This document shows, one piece after another, positions 10,227-19,550 of a DNA stretch of 64,000 bases. How positions within the stretch are numbered: position 1 is the first letter of the stretch; each line of letters starts with the position of its first letter. The notes beneath the pieces are model-generated. The model did no database searches. It saw only the letters and a list, made by a program, of their open reading frames with translations, and was not told the DNA's origin. The translations under genes and the position numbers were made by a program. The stretch lies in the NCBI RefSeq assembly GCF_017357525.1, contig NZ_CP036172.1, positions 2,144,561 to 2,208,560 on the forward strand. The letters are read 5' to 3'. The DNA is from Methanofollis aquaemaris (GTDB taxonomy: Archaea > Halobacteriota > Methanomicrobia > Methanomicrobiales > Methanofollaceae).

Positions 10227-11145
10227 TCATGATTCACATGCGAACATGATCAATCCGAGGAATGATTCTTCTTTTCTTTCATGCCTTAGAGCAATCTTCT
10301 TAAATGCTTTAATCCAACTTAAAAATCGTTCGATAGCTCCTCTTTTCTTGTAAAGTTCTGGATCAAAAGGTACTGTTCTTTTTTTCTCTGGATCTTCCGT
10401 GTTTCTTGTATTTATTTGAATATTGCTCTTTATTCTGTTTTGGTCATTGTATGCTCTTATTTTTATTGTATCGTACGCTGGATCTGCGGATATGAATGTT
10501 GGTTTGAATTTATTTCCGAAAAACGTGAATCCTTCAAGGGTTTGTATATAAAGTGTTGAATCGTGGCTATTTTCAGGGGATATAACACAAGAAAGTGGTC
10601 TGCCGTTTCGATCGACTATTACGCTCAGTTTGTTCTCTTTTATTTTCTTATGGTCATCAAATCCGATGATGCCCCTTTTTTTGCGGGAATAGACTTCGTA
10701 TCTATCGAACAATGCGGAAGATCAACGATTTGAGATCGTATCCTCGCTGAAGTAGATCAAAAATATCTCCTTATTGGCGCTTTTCTCGCATAGATATTGA
10801 TGAAATCGATGTACCGTCGATTTGGTTCCATGTTTTTCGGGTACGTCGCTCCATGTACATCTGGTAGTAAGAACAAAGAGAATTCCATTCATTAAACGAC
10901 GAGGATCAGAACGAGGTCGTCCAGTGTGAGGTTTCTGAGGGGGGAGGTAATTGCTGATGATTGGGTAGTGCCCCATAAAAGAACTGAAAATTTATTTCGG
11001 GGAATCCGACAGAATTGCATCGAGCAGTGACCTGTATTCATAACATAAACTCACACAGGGAGAGTGTTTCTATTATCAGTTTTTTCTTGGGGCACTACCG
11101 ATGATTGATCAGGGGGTCATCATCGATATCGCGGAATGCCGCGAC
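10227..11145 (-). pseudogene. second IS5-type transposase, frameshifted and interrupted by a MITE
   Basis: On the minus strand the reading frame runs AFRDIDDDPLINH (about 11145-11100), is interrupted by a 136-bp element, and resumes as QLPPQKPHTGRPRSDPRRLM. It continues to GTKSTVHRFHQYLCEKS and stops near 10722. After at least one frameshift it continues with DLPHCSIDTKS, AKKG, LSVIVDRNGRPLSCVISPE and VPFDPELYKKRGAIERFLSW, and ends at 10227. It is a paralogue of the remnant at 9268-10068 but AT-richer. The ATG at 10976 is contributed by the inserted element and is not the native start. Confidence 0.85.
10964..11099. mobile_element. 136-bp MITE with GGTAGTGCCCC ends and 8-bp target duplication
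   Basis: The element begins GGTAGTGCCCCA and ends with its reverse complement. The terminal inverted repeats match at about 24 of the first 28 positions. The 8 bases GATGATTG occur immediately before (10956-10963) and after (11100-11107), a perfect target-site duplication. It holds no gene. Removing it and one copy of the duplication restores the N-terminal reading frame of the surrounding IS5 transposase, confirming insertion into a pre-existing IS. The family of the mobilising transposase is unclear. Confidence 0.9.
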
Positions 11146-11362
11146 ATGTGGTTTTAATCGAATGCAATTTATAATCAGGCAATGTGGATTGGGATCACTT
11201 TTGGGATATGCTCTTCTATTGCAAAATTATCTTATATCCCTCAACTCCTATATTTAATGGAGATAATTATCGTGGTGAGTTTAATTTATAAAAATATTTG
11301 TCAGCCTATGATAACTTGATGAGTAAGGTATTAGAGATAATATTAGATGGTGTGTGGTGGCA

Positions 11363-12229
11363 ATGGATCAAAACATTCATGGTAAATATCTTCAAAAAGC
11401 TATTGCAGTTTTGAGGATATTTAGCCCCTATGTAATTTACTATAAGTTATTAGATGCAGTATTAGACAGAAGTAGATTTGCAAATGTAATGACACTTGAA
11501 CAAATAAGGGATGGCATTAAAAAGGATACTATATTTATATTCGGATCCGGTTTTTCGATAAACTCGATAACCCCAGCAGAGTTTGAAACAATTAGTAATA
11601 TTGGAGATACTCTTTCTTTTAACTATTTTTTTAAGGGGATGTTTGTTCCAATTAAATATCATATCTGCGGAGAGGTCGCAAGTACTGGGCACTATGGACC
11701 AATCATGTTTGACAGGGATCGTCAACAGCGGATAGACGCCTACTATTCTGAACTTTTAAAAAATAGATTTTATAGTGACACCATTTTCCTTTTACGGTAT
11801 AAACGCGATTATACAATCTCACCGATCGCTGCATGGTCTTTCTTTAGCTCTAAATATTTTGTTGACCGTAAAGTGTGCCTGTATGGTATAAAAAGATCGG
11901 TTGAATTGAATAAAAATGGGTCTTCAATTAGCCATAATGGTGGTACATTGTCCGATGCAGTTAATATTGCATATATTTTAGGGTATAAAAAAATAGTTTT
12001 AGTAGGCGTAGATTTGTATGATCGGCGGTATTTCTGGCTTAATGAAAGTGAAACCCGAGATATAGATCGCAAGAGAAGCGCAAATTTCTTTGACGTACAT
12101 GACACTGCAAAACCGATCATTAAGTTAATGGGAACATGGCGAGAGACTCTAGAAGAGGAGGGAGTCGCTTTGTATGTCTATAATCCAAAATCACTACTTC
12201 GTGAAGTCCTACCTCTATACAGTGTTTGA
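11363..12229 (+). CDS. putative sialyltransferase, GT42 (CstI/CstII)-like
   Basis: The AT-rich 288-residue protein follows the layout of Campylobacter GT42 sialyltransferases. It has an N-terminal nucleotide-binding segment IFIFGSGFSINSI (about 57-69), a central GGTLSDAVNIAYILGYKK block (193-210) leading to VLVGVDLYD (212-220), a conserved-position histidine in FDVHD (His246), and a final LYVYNPKSLL (270-279). In CstII the matching elements bind CMP-Neu5Ac and supply the catalytic His. An alternative is a DUF115/MptE-like relative with the same fold logic. CMP-nonulosonate synthesis genes 4-8 kb downstream support a role in transferring a sialic-acid-like sugar. The ATG at 11363 is preferred over a GTG at 11354. 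Confidence 0.6.
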   Translation: MDQNIHGKYLQKAIAVLRIFSPYVIYYKLLDAVLDRSRFANVMTLEQIRDGIKKDTIFIFGSGFSINSITPAEFETISNIGDTLSFNYFFKGMFVPIKYHICGEVASTGHYGPIMFDRDRQQRIDAYYSELLKNRFYSDTIFLLRYKRDYTISPIAAWSFFSSKYFVDRKVCLYGIKRSVELNKNGSSISHNGGTLSDAVNIAYILGYKKIVLVGVDLYDRRYFWLNESETRDIDRKRSANFFDVHDTAKPIIKLMGTWRETLEEEGVALYVYNPKSLLREVLPLYSV

Positions 12230-12444
12230 ACTAACCCGACATGAGGTTTTCAACAGAACACTTTATTTAGAATCGATCTAAATCGGTGGGAGGGCTTACT
12301 GTTACTACATTTGGGTATGAAAAATTTCTAGCGACGATCTACCCAAGTTTGCGACAATATAGATCAGTATCAAGAGTTTAACACGAGATGGGGCAATTGT
12401 TACAAGAGATACGTTTATCATCCCCATTAGCAACATATTGATGA

Positions 12445-13050
12445 ATGATTCTGTCGAAACAAGATTATCTCTTTTATTTAGGTGCAGATAAGGCTTCTTT
12501 GAACCAAAAAAGGAAATATCCGAGGCTACTAGTTGACGAAGTTTGGATATATCAACGATTACTAAGGAAATGCGAGTATTGGAACAATTGCAAGAAAAAC
12601 AAAACTCTTATTCATAAGTTATATTTTCAGGTACTTTTATTCAGGTTAACAAGGCAAGGTATATGTTTAGGATTCACGATCGGACTTAATTGTTTTGGAC
12701 CCGGACTTAGCATCGCTCATCATGGAACTATTGTTGTAAATGGACGTGCCCGCATTGGTGCGAATTGCCGTGTTTATCCCGGCGTAAATATAGGCGTAAA
12801 TCCGGGTGATCCAATAAATGTGCCCTCCATAGGTGATAATGTCTATATTGGTCCCGGTGCTAAGATTTTTGGGAATATTCAAATAGCAAATGATATCGCC
12901 ATAGGAGCGAATGCTGTGGTTAATAAATCTTTTTTAGAGGCTGGAATTACGATTGGTGGAGTGCCTGCTCGTAAAATATCTGATAAGAGATCTAGTGTCG
13001 TAAAAGGAACTCAATTAGTGAATTCGTTGCAGGATCTTGATCACGGTTGA
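12445..13050 (+). CDS. serine-acetyltransferase-like hexapeptide-repeat acyltransferase
   Basis: The 201-residue protein has an alpha-helical N-terminus (1-75) and a left-handed beta-helix of hexapeptide repeats (about 76-185). The SIAHHGTIVVNG (about 90-101) and GVNIGVNPGDP blocks carry the family's acetyl-CoA-binding and His positions. The closest architecture is CysE-like serine O-acetyltransferases used in capsule clusters (colanic-acid-type acyltransferases). The likely role is O- or N-acetylation of a glycan residue, using acetyl-CoA in the cytoplasm. It is AT-rich like the GT42-like gene 215 bp upstream. It is flanked downstream by a repeat and an IS256 remnant. Confidence 0.8.
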   Translation: MILSKQDYLFYLGADKASLNQKRKYPRLLVDEVWIYQRLLRKCEYWNNCKKNKTLIHKLYFQVLLFRLTRQGICLGFTIGLNCFGPGLSIAHHGTIVVNGRARIGANCRVYPGVNIGVNPGDPINVPSIGDNVYIGPGAKIFGNIQIANDIAIGANAVVNKSFLEAGITIGGVPARKISDKRSSVVKGTQLVNSLQDLDHG

Positions 13051-13099
13051 TAGTGTAACGATCTCTCTGTAAAATTGAATTGACCTTGGATCCAACTAA

Positions 13100-13349
13100 G
13101 TATCCCAAAAGTATCCCGGGCTCGATCCATCGCCTGGATCGAGACTCTTCTCGGTCATTCCCCTGCCTTCCCCGCTTCAATCGTAATCGGGGAGCGGACC
13201 GATCAGCCGTGTCGTCCACCAAGAGAAGAAAGAGTTTTTAATTGCTCTCTTCCCCCAGGGGGAAGCCCCTCGGACCTCCTACGGCGAAAATAGTGGTGGG
13301 GCCGGCAGCAATCTCTTGAACGATGTCGTACTTCAGAAACGTCTTCCCA
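13100..13349. repeat. dispersed repeat copy, variant shared with 1180-1520
   Basis: Blocks such as TCCATC..GGATCGAGACT, GCCGTGTCGTCCAC, a GC-rich hairpin, GCGAAAATAG, GGCAGCAATCTC and TTTTGGGATGACCTC align in order with those near 1180-1460. No coding potential is evident. It directly abuts the IS256 remnant. Confidence 0.55.
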
Positions 13350-14455
13350 TCACCGATCAAGACCAGAGAGTTTTGGGATGACCTCGAAGATAATCTCTCC
13401 GATCACGAGGGTGTTATGAAGACTCCCACCACCTGATTCCTCAATCAGGTGATGCTCGCAGAGGCACTGCAGCAGGCGAGAGTTACTCCGTATGAACGGA
13501 CCGATGCGCGGAAGGCGCATTGGAACGGCTACAAAGACTGATCCCTCAAGACCCAGTATGGTGAGACAATCTTCTGGAAACCGCAGATCAGGGAGTTCCC
13601 ATTTGAAACACAGGTCTTTGGACACTATTGCCCGGGTAGAGAAAACTTTGGTGGATGCGATCGTCGAATCCTACCTCTAAGGCGTCTCAACGAGAAGGAT
13701 CCAAGAGGCCGTTACTCACTTGGAGATCGACCAGATCTCCCCCGCTTTGGTCTCCAGGATGGCTAAAGACCTCGACGACCAAGTTCAGGAATTCTTCGTG
13801 CGACCGATTGAACGGCCAATCCCGTACCTCTATGTGGATGCCTCCTACTTACAAGGGTGCGGGAGGAAGTTCGATACTTCACCAAAGCAGTCCTAGTGGT
13901 CGTCGGAGTGTGGGAAGATGATTATCTCGATATCATAGGATTTAAAGTTATGGAATGTGAGAATTAAGCGTTCTGGTTCGCTTTTTTCTATGAAATCAAG
14001 GAAAGAGGGGTATTTGGGCTCCAAATGGTCATCTACGATGGCCATATCGGCATCCAGAAGGCGGCCTTAGCCGCCTTCCTCGGTGCATCTTGGCGGATGT
14101 GCTCGGTTCACTCAAGGGCGGTCTTGAGCAAAATCTCCGAAAACACCAGAAGGAGGTTGCAGAGAGCTTGAAAGAGGCCTATGGAAGTGGACAAAGTCTA
14201 CTAGGATCTTGCCGATGACCTGAATGCACACGGATACTGGAAATAAGCCAATACGATCGAGCTGTTTCTTCCGGGGTTCATGAATTACACAGTATTCTCC
14301 AAAGAACACTGAAAGCGAATCCGAACCACCAACATGATGGGGGGGGTCGGTAAGGAATTGAAACGAAGGACCAAAGTCGTAGAGGCATTCCCAAATGGGG
14401 AATCTCTCCTCAGGAGAGTTGGATCGATCCAATTAATTAAGGCGTCGCGTATAGC
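13350..14455 (+). pseudogene. IS256 (mutator-type) transposase, heavily decayed
   Basis: Across frames the translation gives the order of an IS256-family transposase: WDDLEDNLSDH, MLAEALQQARVTPYERTD, a segment ending RPIPYLYVDASYL-like (out of frame), AVLVVVGVWEDDYLDIIGFK, KERGVFGLQMVIYDGHIGI, GASWRMCSVHSRAVLSKIS, and HWKRIRTTNMMGGVGKELKRRTKVVEAFPNGESLLRRVGS. The catalytic-domain signatures YDGHIGI and KRIRTTNM are clear, but stops and frameshifts occur throughout. It cannot encode an active enzyme. Together with the two IS5 remnants it marks 9.2-14.5 kb as a former insertion hot spot. Confidence 0.85.
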
Positions 14456-14524
14456 ATTTATCATCAGGATCAGAAGAGTACTGTGACGACCTTAATATGC
14501 TCCTCTTGGAGAATCCTTTCTAGA

Positions 14525-14540
14525 CAAATTTAAATAACCT
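14525..14540 (+). promoter_or_regulatory. TATA-box promoter of the flippase gene
   Basis: AAATTTAAATAACC, a good archaeal TATA-box match, lies about 25 bp upstream of the predicted start codon. Transcription would therefore begin at or next to the start codon, fitting a leaderless mRNA; no Shine-Dalgarno sequence is visible. Confidence 0.5.
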
Positions 14541-14559
14541 CCTCTCCAAATAACTGTCA

Positions 14560-16011
14560 TTGCATGGATATCAACAATTCGCCCGGCGAATCGGCCTCAT
14601 AGGAATAACCAACCTCCTCATCGGCCTGAGCGGACTCATCCTTCTCCCGATCCTCACCAAAACTCTCCCAATTGAAGAATACGGGACATACGTCCAGATC
14701 ACCGTGACCATCGGTCTTGTCCCCGGGGTGGTGATGCTCGGCCTCTCTTACACGATGGTCAGGTTCCTTGCGGCAACGAAATCACGGGAAGAAATCCAAG
14801 AAGGCTACTACTCGATCGTAGGCATTACAATCCTGACTGCGGGCCTTGCTTCGGCCACTCTCTTCATCCTGGCCGAACCCCTCGGCACTGCACTCTTCGA
14901 CGGCCGGACGGCGGTCACCCGGATCCTTGCTCTCGCTGTCTTTTTGGAGTGCATGAATCTCCTCCAGTTTAACTACTTCAGGACATTCCAGCAGATTAAG
15001 AAATACTCCTCTCTCCTCTTCTTCAAGACCTGCCTGCAGTTAATCATGGTTGGAGGGCTTGTCCTTGCTGGCTATGGGATTTTCGGTGCGGTGATGGGGC
15101 TGCTTATCACCGACCTGACTCTGTTCCTCATTATGGGTGCTCTCATCATCTCTGAGATTGGGTTTGCTGTCCCGAAGTTCATACATATAAGGGAGTACCT
15201 CTCCTTTGGCTTTCCAACGGTTCCAGGGAACCTCTCAAGTTGGGTGGTGAACTCAAGTGACAGGTATGTGATTGCCCTTTTCTTGGGAACTGCTTATGTG
15301 GGTTACTATGCGCCAGGGTATACACTTGGGAATATCATTGGGATGTTTGTAGCGCCGTTTTCATTTATCTTGCCTGCAGTTCTTTCGAAGTATTATGATG
15401 AGAATAATCTTCAGGAAGTTCAAAATATCCTTCAGTATTCTCTGAAGTATTTTCTTATGTTAGCAGTTCCATCGTTTGTTGGGTTGTCCATTCTTTCAAA
15501 ACCGTTGCTGGCAATTTTGTCGACACCAGAAATTGCGGCAAATAGTTATTTGATCACTCCATTTATCGCTTTAAGTGCCTTGTTCTTTGGAGTATATGCA
15601 ATTATTTTCCAGATCTTAATTTTAGAGAAAAATACCCGGATTACAGCAATGGTATGGATTATTGCTGCGGTGATTAATTTTGGGCTTAACCTTGTTGTAA
15701 TACCATATCTGGGAATCCTCGGTGCCGCCATTACGACACTGATTTCATTTATATTTGCTCTTGGATTTATTGCATATTATCTGATGGACAAATCCAAGAC
15801 GCCTTTATTATATAATATTGTCTCTAGAGCCATTTTTCCAATAATATTGGCATCTATTTCAATGATTCCAGTTTTAGTTGCTTTTAATCCCGTTGGAATA
15901 CTATCAATATTAATAACTGTGGCTTTGTGTGCTGCTATATATTTTGTTCTGATATATGCGCTCAAAGGAGTAACTAAAGAAGAAATATACTTTTTCAAGA
16001 ACTTTGTTTGA
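14560..16011 (+). CDS. polysaccharide flippase, Wzx/MOP superfamily
   Basis: The 483-residue protein has about 12-14 transmembrane helices and begins with the Wzx/polysaccharide-biosynthesis-family N-terminus NLLIGLSGLILLPILTKTLP followed by EEYGTY. The family exports lipid-linked oligosaccharides across the cytoplasmic membrane. The SSDRYVIALFLG (about 226-237) and GYYAPGYTLG segments are typical. The start is taken as TTG at 14560, about where a leaderless transcript would begin. The 5' half is GC-richer than the 3' half, which drifts to AT-rich sequence like the following nonulosonate genes. It probably exports the glycan built by neighbouring transferases. Confidence 0.9.
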   Translation: MHGYQQFARRIGLIGITNLLIGLSGLILLPILTKTLPIEEYGTYVQITVTIGLVPGVVMLGLSYTMVRFLAATKSREEIQEGYYSIVGITILTAGLASATLFILAEPLGTALFDGRTAVTRILALAVFLECMNLLQFNYFRTFQQIKKYSSLLFFKTCLQLIMVGGLVLAGYGIFGAVMGLLITDLTLFLIMGALIISEIGFAVPKFIHIREYLSFGFPTVPGNLSSWVVNSSDRYVIALFLGTAYVGYYAPGYTLGNIIGMFVAPFSFILPAVLSKYYDENNLQEVQNILQYSLKYFLMLAVPSFVGLSILSKPLLAILSTPEIAANSYLITPFIALSALFFGVYAIIFQILILEKNTRITAMVWIIAAVINFGLNLVVIPYLGILGAAITTLISFIFALGFIAYYLMDKSKTPLLYNIVSRAIFPIILASISMIPVLVAFNPVGILSILITVALCAAIYFVLIYALKGVTKEEIYFFKNFV

Positions 16012-16400
16012 TCATTCGAGAATTACCTTCTGTGATTCTCTGTTAATATGGTATGGATCTGGATTCAAACAGACCCACAAAAACTTTTTTCATGTTACTT
16101 TCCGCCTTTTGGCTGAATTGATTTCTCTGATTTCATGGAGTAACACCATGTGACTGCTGTTTTCTTCTATCTCGTATGGGGGTTATAATCCGCACTTGGG
16201 AGTAAAATCCAGAAAACGGAACGGAGATCGTGAAGAGATGAATTGCTGTCCTATCCCAGTGTAAAATAGGAGATTGAGGGAGTGAAATCACCTCCGTCAG
16301 TATTCAGGGCGAGGAGTGTAAGAAACAAGACATATAATTTTAGAATTATGCTGGCGCGTCTATCCGATGGTTAATACGCAAGTTCTATATCTAGTAATGT
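16012..16400. other. intergenic region before the nonulosonate operon
   Basis: I see no gene here. A T-rich stretch (ACTTTTTTCATG near 16083) may terminate flippase transcription. A TATA-like ACATATAATTTTAG near 16329 lies about 70-95 bp before the neuA-like start and is a promoter candidate. Confidence 0.4.
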
Positions 16401-17138
16401 ATGAAAAATTATGGGTTATTCAAAATGGTGGTTGGAAAAAATATTGCGGTTATACCAGCACGGGCAGGAAGTAAAAGGGTGATTAATAAAAATATTAGAG
16501 AAATGTGTGGGCGCCCTCTTATCTCCTATACTATTGAAGCGGCAAAAAAATGTGGCCTATTTTCACATATTATTGTCAGCACAGATGGCGAGGAAATTGC
16601 TGCAATATCTGAAGAATATGGTGCAGAAGTACCCTTTATCAGAGATAATAACTTGGCTGATGATTATTGTCCTGTATCGCTGGTTACACTTGATGCAATC
16701 AACAAAATGGATTTTAAATCAGATCAATATGAAAATGTGTGTCAATTAATGGCAAACTGTCCTTTAAGGGATGATATTGATATATTAAATAGTCACCAGC
16801 AGTTTTTAGAAACTCGTTCTGATGCTCAAATATCGGTTACTAAATATGGATGGTTCAATCCTTGGTGGGCAATGAAATGTGATGTCAATAATAAACTAAC
16901 ACCGATCTTTGAACAACAATTAAGTGAGCGCAGTCAGGATTTATCTGAGTTATATTGCCCAACAGGAGCAATTTGGTGGGCGAAAATCAACACACTCCGT
17001 AAAGAAAGAACATTTCACTGTACGAACCGAACGGGGTGGGTAATCCCCTGGGAAAAGGGTGTTGATATTGATACGGAAGATGATTGGAAATTAGCTGAAA
17101 TCCTTATGAAGAATAAACAATGGATTAAAAATGACTGA
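16401..17138 (+). CDS. neuA: acylneuraminate (nonulosonate) cytidylyltransferase
   Basis: This NeuA/LegF/PseF-type enzyme would activate a nonulosonic acid with CTP to give the CMP-sugar. The nucleotide-binding signature IAVIPARAGSKR (about 14-25) is followed by NKNIREMCGRPLISYTIEAA. The ADDYCPVSLVTLDA and NRTGWVIPWEKGVDIDTEDDW blocks (the last with the metal-binding acidic residues) are typical. Length (245) is close to the family's usual 225-240; an internal ATG at 16425 would give the common MVVGKNIAVIPARAG start. It overlaps the next gene by 8 bp, showing an operon. Whether the substrate is Neu5Ac, legionaminic or pseudaminic acid cannot be told from sequence. Confidence 0.85.
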   Translation: MKNYGLFKMVVGKNIAVIPARAGSKRVINKNIREMCGRPLISYTIEAAKKCGLFSHIIVSTDGEEIAAISEEYGAEVPFIRDNNLADDYCPVSLVTLDAINKMDFKSDQYENVCQLMANCPLRDDIDILNSHQQFLETRSDAQISVTKYGWFNPWWAMKCDVNNKLTPIFEQQLSERSQDLSELYCPTGAIWWAKINTLRKERTFHCTNRTGWVIPWEKGVDIDTEDDWKLAEILMKNKQWIKND

Positions 17139-18036
17139 TAATAAATTTGCGCTCTTTACAACTGTATATCCTGAAGGGATACAATATTTGAATGATTGGT
17201 ATTCCTCTGTTTATCATCAGGATACTCCCGATTTTGATATCTGGATTGGATGCGATCGTCTCTCGATCGAAGAGGCACAAAAAGCAATGGGGGATCGTAT
17301 TGAAGCGACATGGATCATTCGAAATGAGGATGAATCGCCAATTCAATTCAGAGAGAGAGCAATTCGGAAGATGATTAATCAGTATTCAGGAATTATATTT
17401 GTTGATAGTGATGATATCCTTGAACCTTCCCGTGTGAGCGCCGCTCAAAGTGCTCTCCAGTGTTATGATGGGTATGGGTGTTCCATGAATATTATTGATG
17501 AAGGCGGACATGATCTAGCAATAGAATTTAAACGGCCTCGAAATACTGGCCTCTTGGATTTATTGCTCCGCAATAATATTTTTGGTCTCTCCAATACTGC
17601 ATATCGCTCGGACATATTAAAGAAATGTCTCCCATTTCCGAAAAAATGTGTATTGCTTGATTGGTTCATTGCGACAAGGGCTCTGAATAACAATGCAAAT
17701 CTGTTTTTTGATGATATTGCTAGAATGAAATACCGTCAGCATTCTGCAAACACTGCGCGGGTGTTGCCTCCTTTTTCTGCTCAGCAGATTCTCTCTGCAA
17801 CAAAGTTAGTCCTTCAGCATTATGATCTTGTTTTGAGATATATTCCTGAATTGAGTCCTTTCTTTAAGAAACAGATCCCTTTATTTCAGGATGAAGTTCT
17901 TCTGTTTTATAACTGCATGATACAATCCACGGAAACGTTAGATGAATATATCGAAAGATTGAATAAAATGCCTGCAAAGCACATATGGTGGTCATGTGTT
18001 GCTCACCCTGATCTGGAGGAGTTATGGAAACAATAG
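17131..18036 (+). CDS. GT2-like glycosyltransferase in the nonulosonate operon
   Basis: The 301-residue protein has a GT-A-like start (FALFTTVYPEGIQYLNDWYSSV, read in two halves) with an IIFVDSDDILEPSRV block (about 88-102) containing the DxDD metal-binding motif, and a later LLDWFIATRALN. No membrane segment is evident. It overlaps neuA by 8 bp and the neuB-like gene by 13 bp, so the three are co-translated. A link to nonulosonate synthesis or transfer is inferred from this position. The fold-level assignment is firmer than the reaction. Confidence 0.7.
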   Translation: MTDNKFALFTTVYPEGIQYLNDWYSSVYHQDTPDFDIWIGCDRLSIEEAQKAMGDRIEATWIIRNEDESPIQFRERAIRKMINQYSGIIFVDSDDILEPSRVSAAQSALQCYDGYGCSMNIIDEGGHDLAIEFKRPRNTGLLDLLLRNNIFGLSNTAYRSDILKKCLPFPKKCVLLDWFIATRALNNNANLFFDDIARMKYRQHSANTARVLPPFSAQQILSATKLVLQHYDLVLRYIPELSPFFKKQIPLFQDEVLLFYNCMIQSTETLDEYIERLNKMPAKHIWWSCVAHPDLEELWKQ

Positions 18037-19076
18037 ACATTGATGGTAAGATTGTCGGAAAAGGGAAAGTACCTTATTTTATCGCTGAGATTGGGTCAAA
18101 CCATAATGGTGATATGGATCTATGCAAAAAAATGATCGATGCAGCAATTGCATGCGGTGCTGATGCTGTTAAATTTCAGTCTTGGACAAAATCGTCGTTG
18201 ATCTCAAAGGCTGAATATGCTCGGAATACCGAATATTCAGATAAGAAAAAACATTTTGGATCTCTGGAGGCGATGGTTGAGAAATATCAGTTCACAACCG
18301 ATCAACATAAAGAGATCATATCATATTGCAAAAGTGCAGGCATTACTTTTCTATCAAGTTGTTTCTCGAATAGTGAGGTGGATTTGCTTGTCTCTCTTGA
18401 CGTGCCTGTTTTCAAGATCGCATCAATGGATATCAACAACCTTCCATTCCTGGAATATGTTGCGAGCAAAGGTAGACCAGTAATTCTTTCCACTGGAATG
18501 GCATCCCTTGGAGAGATTGAAACCGCTATTGCTACATTACGCTCATCTGGATCCGGTTCAATCGCCCTATTGCACTGTGTTTCTATCTATCCGCCGAATT
18601 TTGAAACCATTAATTTGCGTAATATCTCAACACTTGAAATGGCCTTTGACATGCCGGTGGGATTTAGTGATCATACGTTAGGAACTGCAATTCCCACTGC
18701 TGCTATTGCTTTAGGTGCATGTATCATTGAAAAGCATTTTACGCTTGATAAAAACCTTCTGGGGTGGGATCATGCGATCTCTGCCGATCCTGTTGAGATG
18801 AAAAGAATTGTTCAGGACGGAAAAGAGGTTTTTCTCTCTCTTGGAAATACTTTAAGATCAGTAAGTGATGCTGAACTTGAGAAAAGAAAAAAGTTTCGCC
18901 GAAGTGTAGTTCTAAAGAGAAACATGAAAAAGGGAGAGATTATTGATAGAAATGATATAGATTTCAAACGACCTGGAACTGGAATCGGCCCTGAAGAAAT
19001 AAAATATCTCATTGACAGGTCTCTGAGTGAGGATGTGGAGGCTGATGTTGAATTGAAGTGGTCTGATATCAATTGA
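18024..19076 (+). CDS. neuB: N-acetylneuraminate/legionaminate/pseudaminate synthase
   Basis: The NeuB family condenses a hexosamine with phosphoenolpyruvate to make a nine-carbon nonulosonic acid. Residues 1-285 form the TIM-barrel domain: IAEIGSNHNGDMDLCKKMI (about 20-38), GADAVKFQSW, FKIASMDINNLPFLEY, STGMASLGEIETA, and FSDHTLG followed by the EKHFTLDK loop. Residues 290-350 form the SAF/antifreeze-like domain (RRSVVLKRNMKKGEII). Length 350 is normal. It overlaps the upstream transferase by 13 bp. The sequence does not settle which of the three sugars is made; the adjacent 4,6-dehydratase and aminotransferase favour a legionaminic- or pseudaminic-type product. Confidence 0.88.
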   Translation: METIDIDGKIVGKGKVPYFIAEIGSNHNGDMDLCKKMIDAAIACGADAVKFQSWTKSSLISKAEYARNTEYSDKKKHFGSLEAMVEKYQFTTDQHKEIISYCKSAGITFLSSCFSNSEVDLLVSLDVPVFKIASMDINNLPFLEYVASKGRPVILSTGMASLGEIETAIATLRSSGSGSIALLHCVSIYPPNFETINLRNISTLEMAFDMPVGFSDHTLGTAIPTAAIALGACIIEKHFTLDKNLLGWDHAISADPVEMKRIVQDGKEVFLSLGNTLRSVSDAELEKRKKFRRSVVLKRNMKKGEIIDRNDIDFKRPGTGIGPEEIKYLIDRSLSEDVEADVELKWSDIN

Positions 19077-19121
19077 AATTCTTTATTTTGTTTCAGTACA
19101 AAATATTATATCAGAGAAATT

Positions 19122-19547
19122 ATGAGATTCAAAGATTGGGAATATCCTGAAATTAAGAATGGGTTGCTAACAAAATATAACTGGGTAGTTCAGCATCCTG
19201 ATAAATTAATCTTAGGATATAAATCTGATATTGGAACCTTTTCTTATATTAATGCAAAATATGGAGTAATAATTGAAGATTATGCACAAATTGGATCACA
19301 TTGCTCTATATATTCAGTTTCCACAATTGATAATAAGGAAGGTTCGGTTGTTTTAAAGAAGAATTGTAAAATCGGCACACATTCTGTGTTGATGCCTGGC
19401 GTTACAGTTGGAGAAAACTCGATTGTAGGAGCTTTTAGTTTTGTAAATAAAGATATTCCAGACAATGTAATTGCATATGGTGTACCCGCCAAAGTTGTGA
19501 AAATGATTGACCATAACTGTGAAAATAATGACACCTTAGGTGACTGA
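19122..19547 (+). CDS. hexapeptide-repeat acetyltransferase (sugar-amine type)
   Basis: The 141-residue left-handed beta-helix protein has repeats from about residue 40 to 125, including IEDYAQIGSHCSIYSVSTID and KKNCKIGTHSVLMPGVTVG, then a capping VNKDIPDNVIAYGVPAKVVK. It resembles WbbJ/maa-type and sugar N-acetyltransferases (WbpD/FdtC-like). Lying between the neuB-like and DegT aminotransferase genes, it is a reasonable candidate for N-acetylating the aminated UDP-sugar. It could equally serve the diamino-uronate operon downstream, which lacks an obvious acetyltransferase. It stops 3 bp before the next ATG. Confidence 0.75.
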   Translation: MRFKDWEYPEIKNGLLTKYNWVVQHPDKLILGYKSDIGTFSYINAKYGVIIEDYAQIGSHCSIYSVSTIDNKEGSVVLKKNCKIGTHSVLMPGVTVGENSIVGAFSFVNKDIPDNVIAYGVPAKVVKMIDHNCENNDTLGD

Positions 19548-19550
19548 GAA

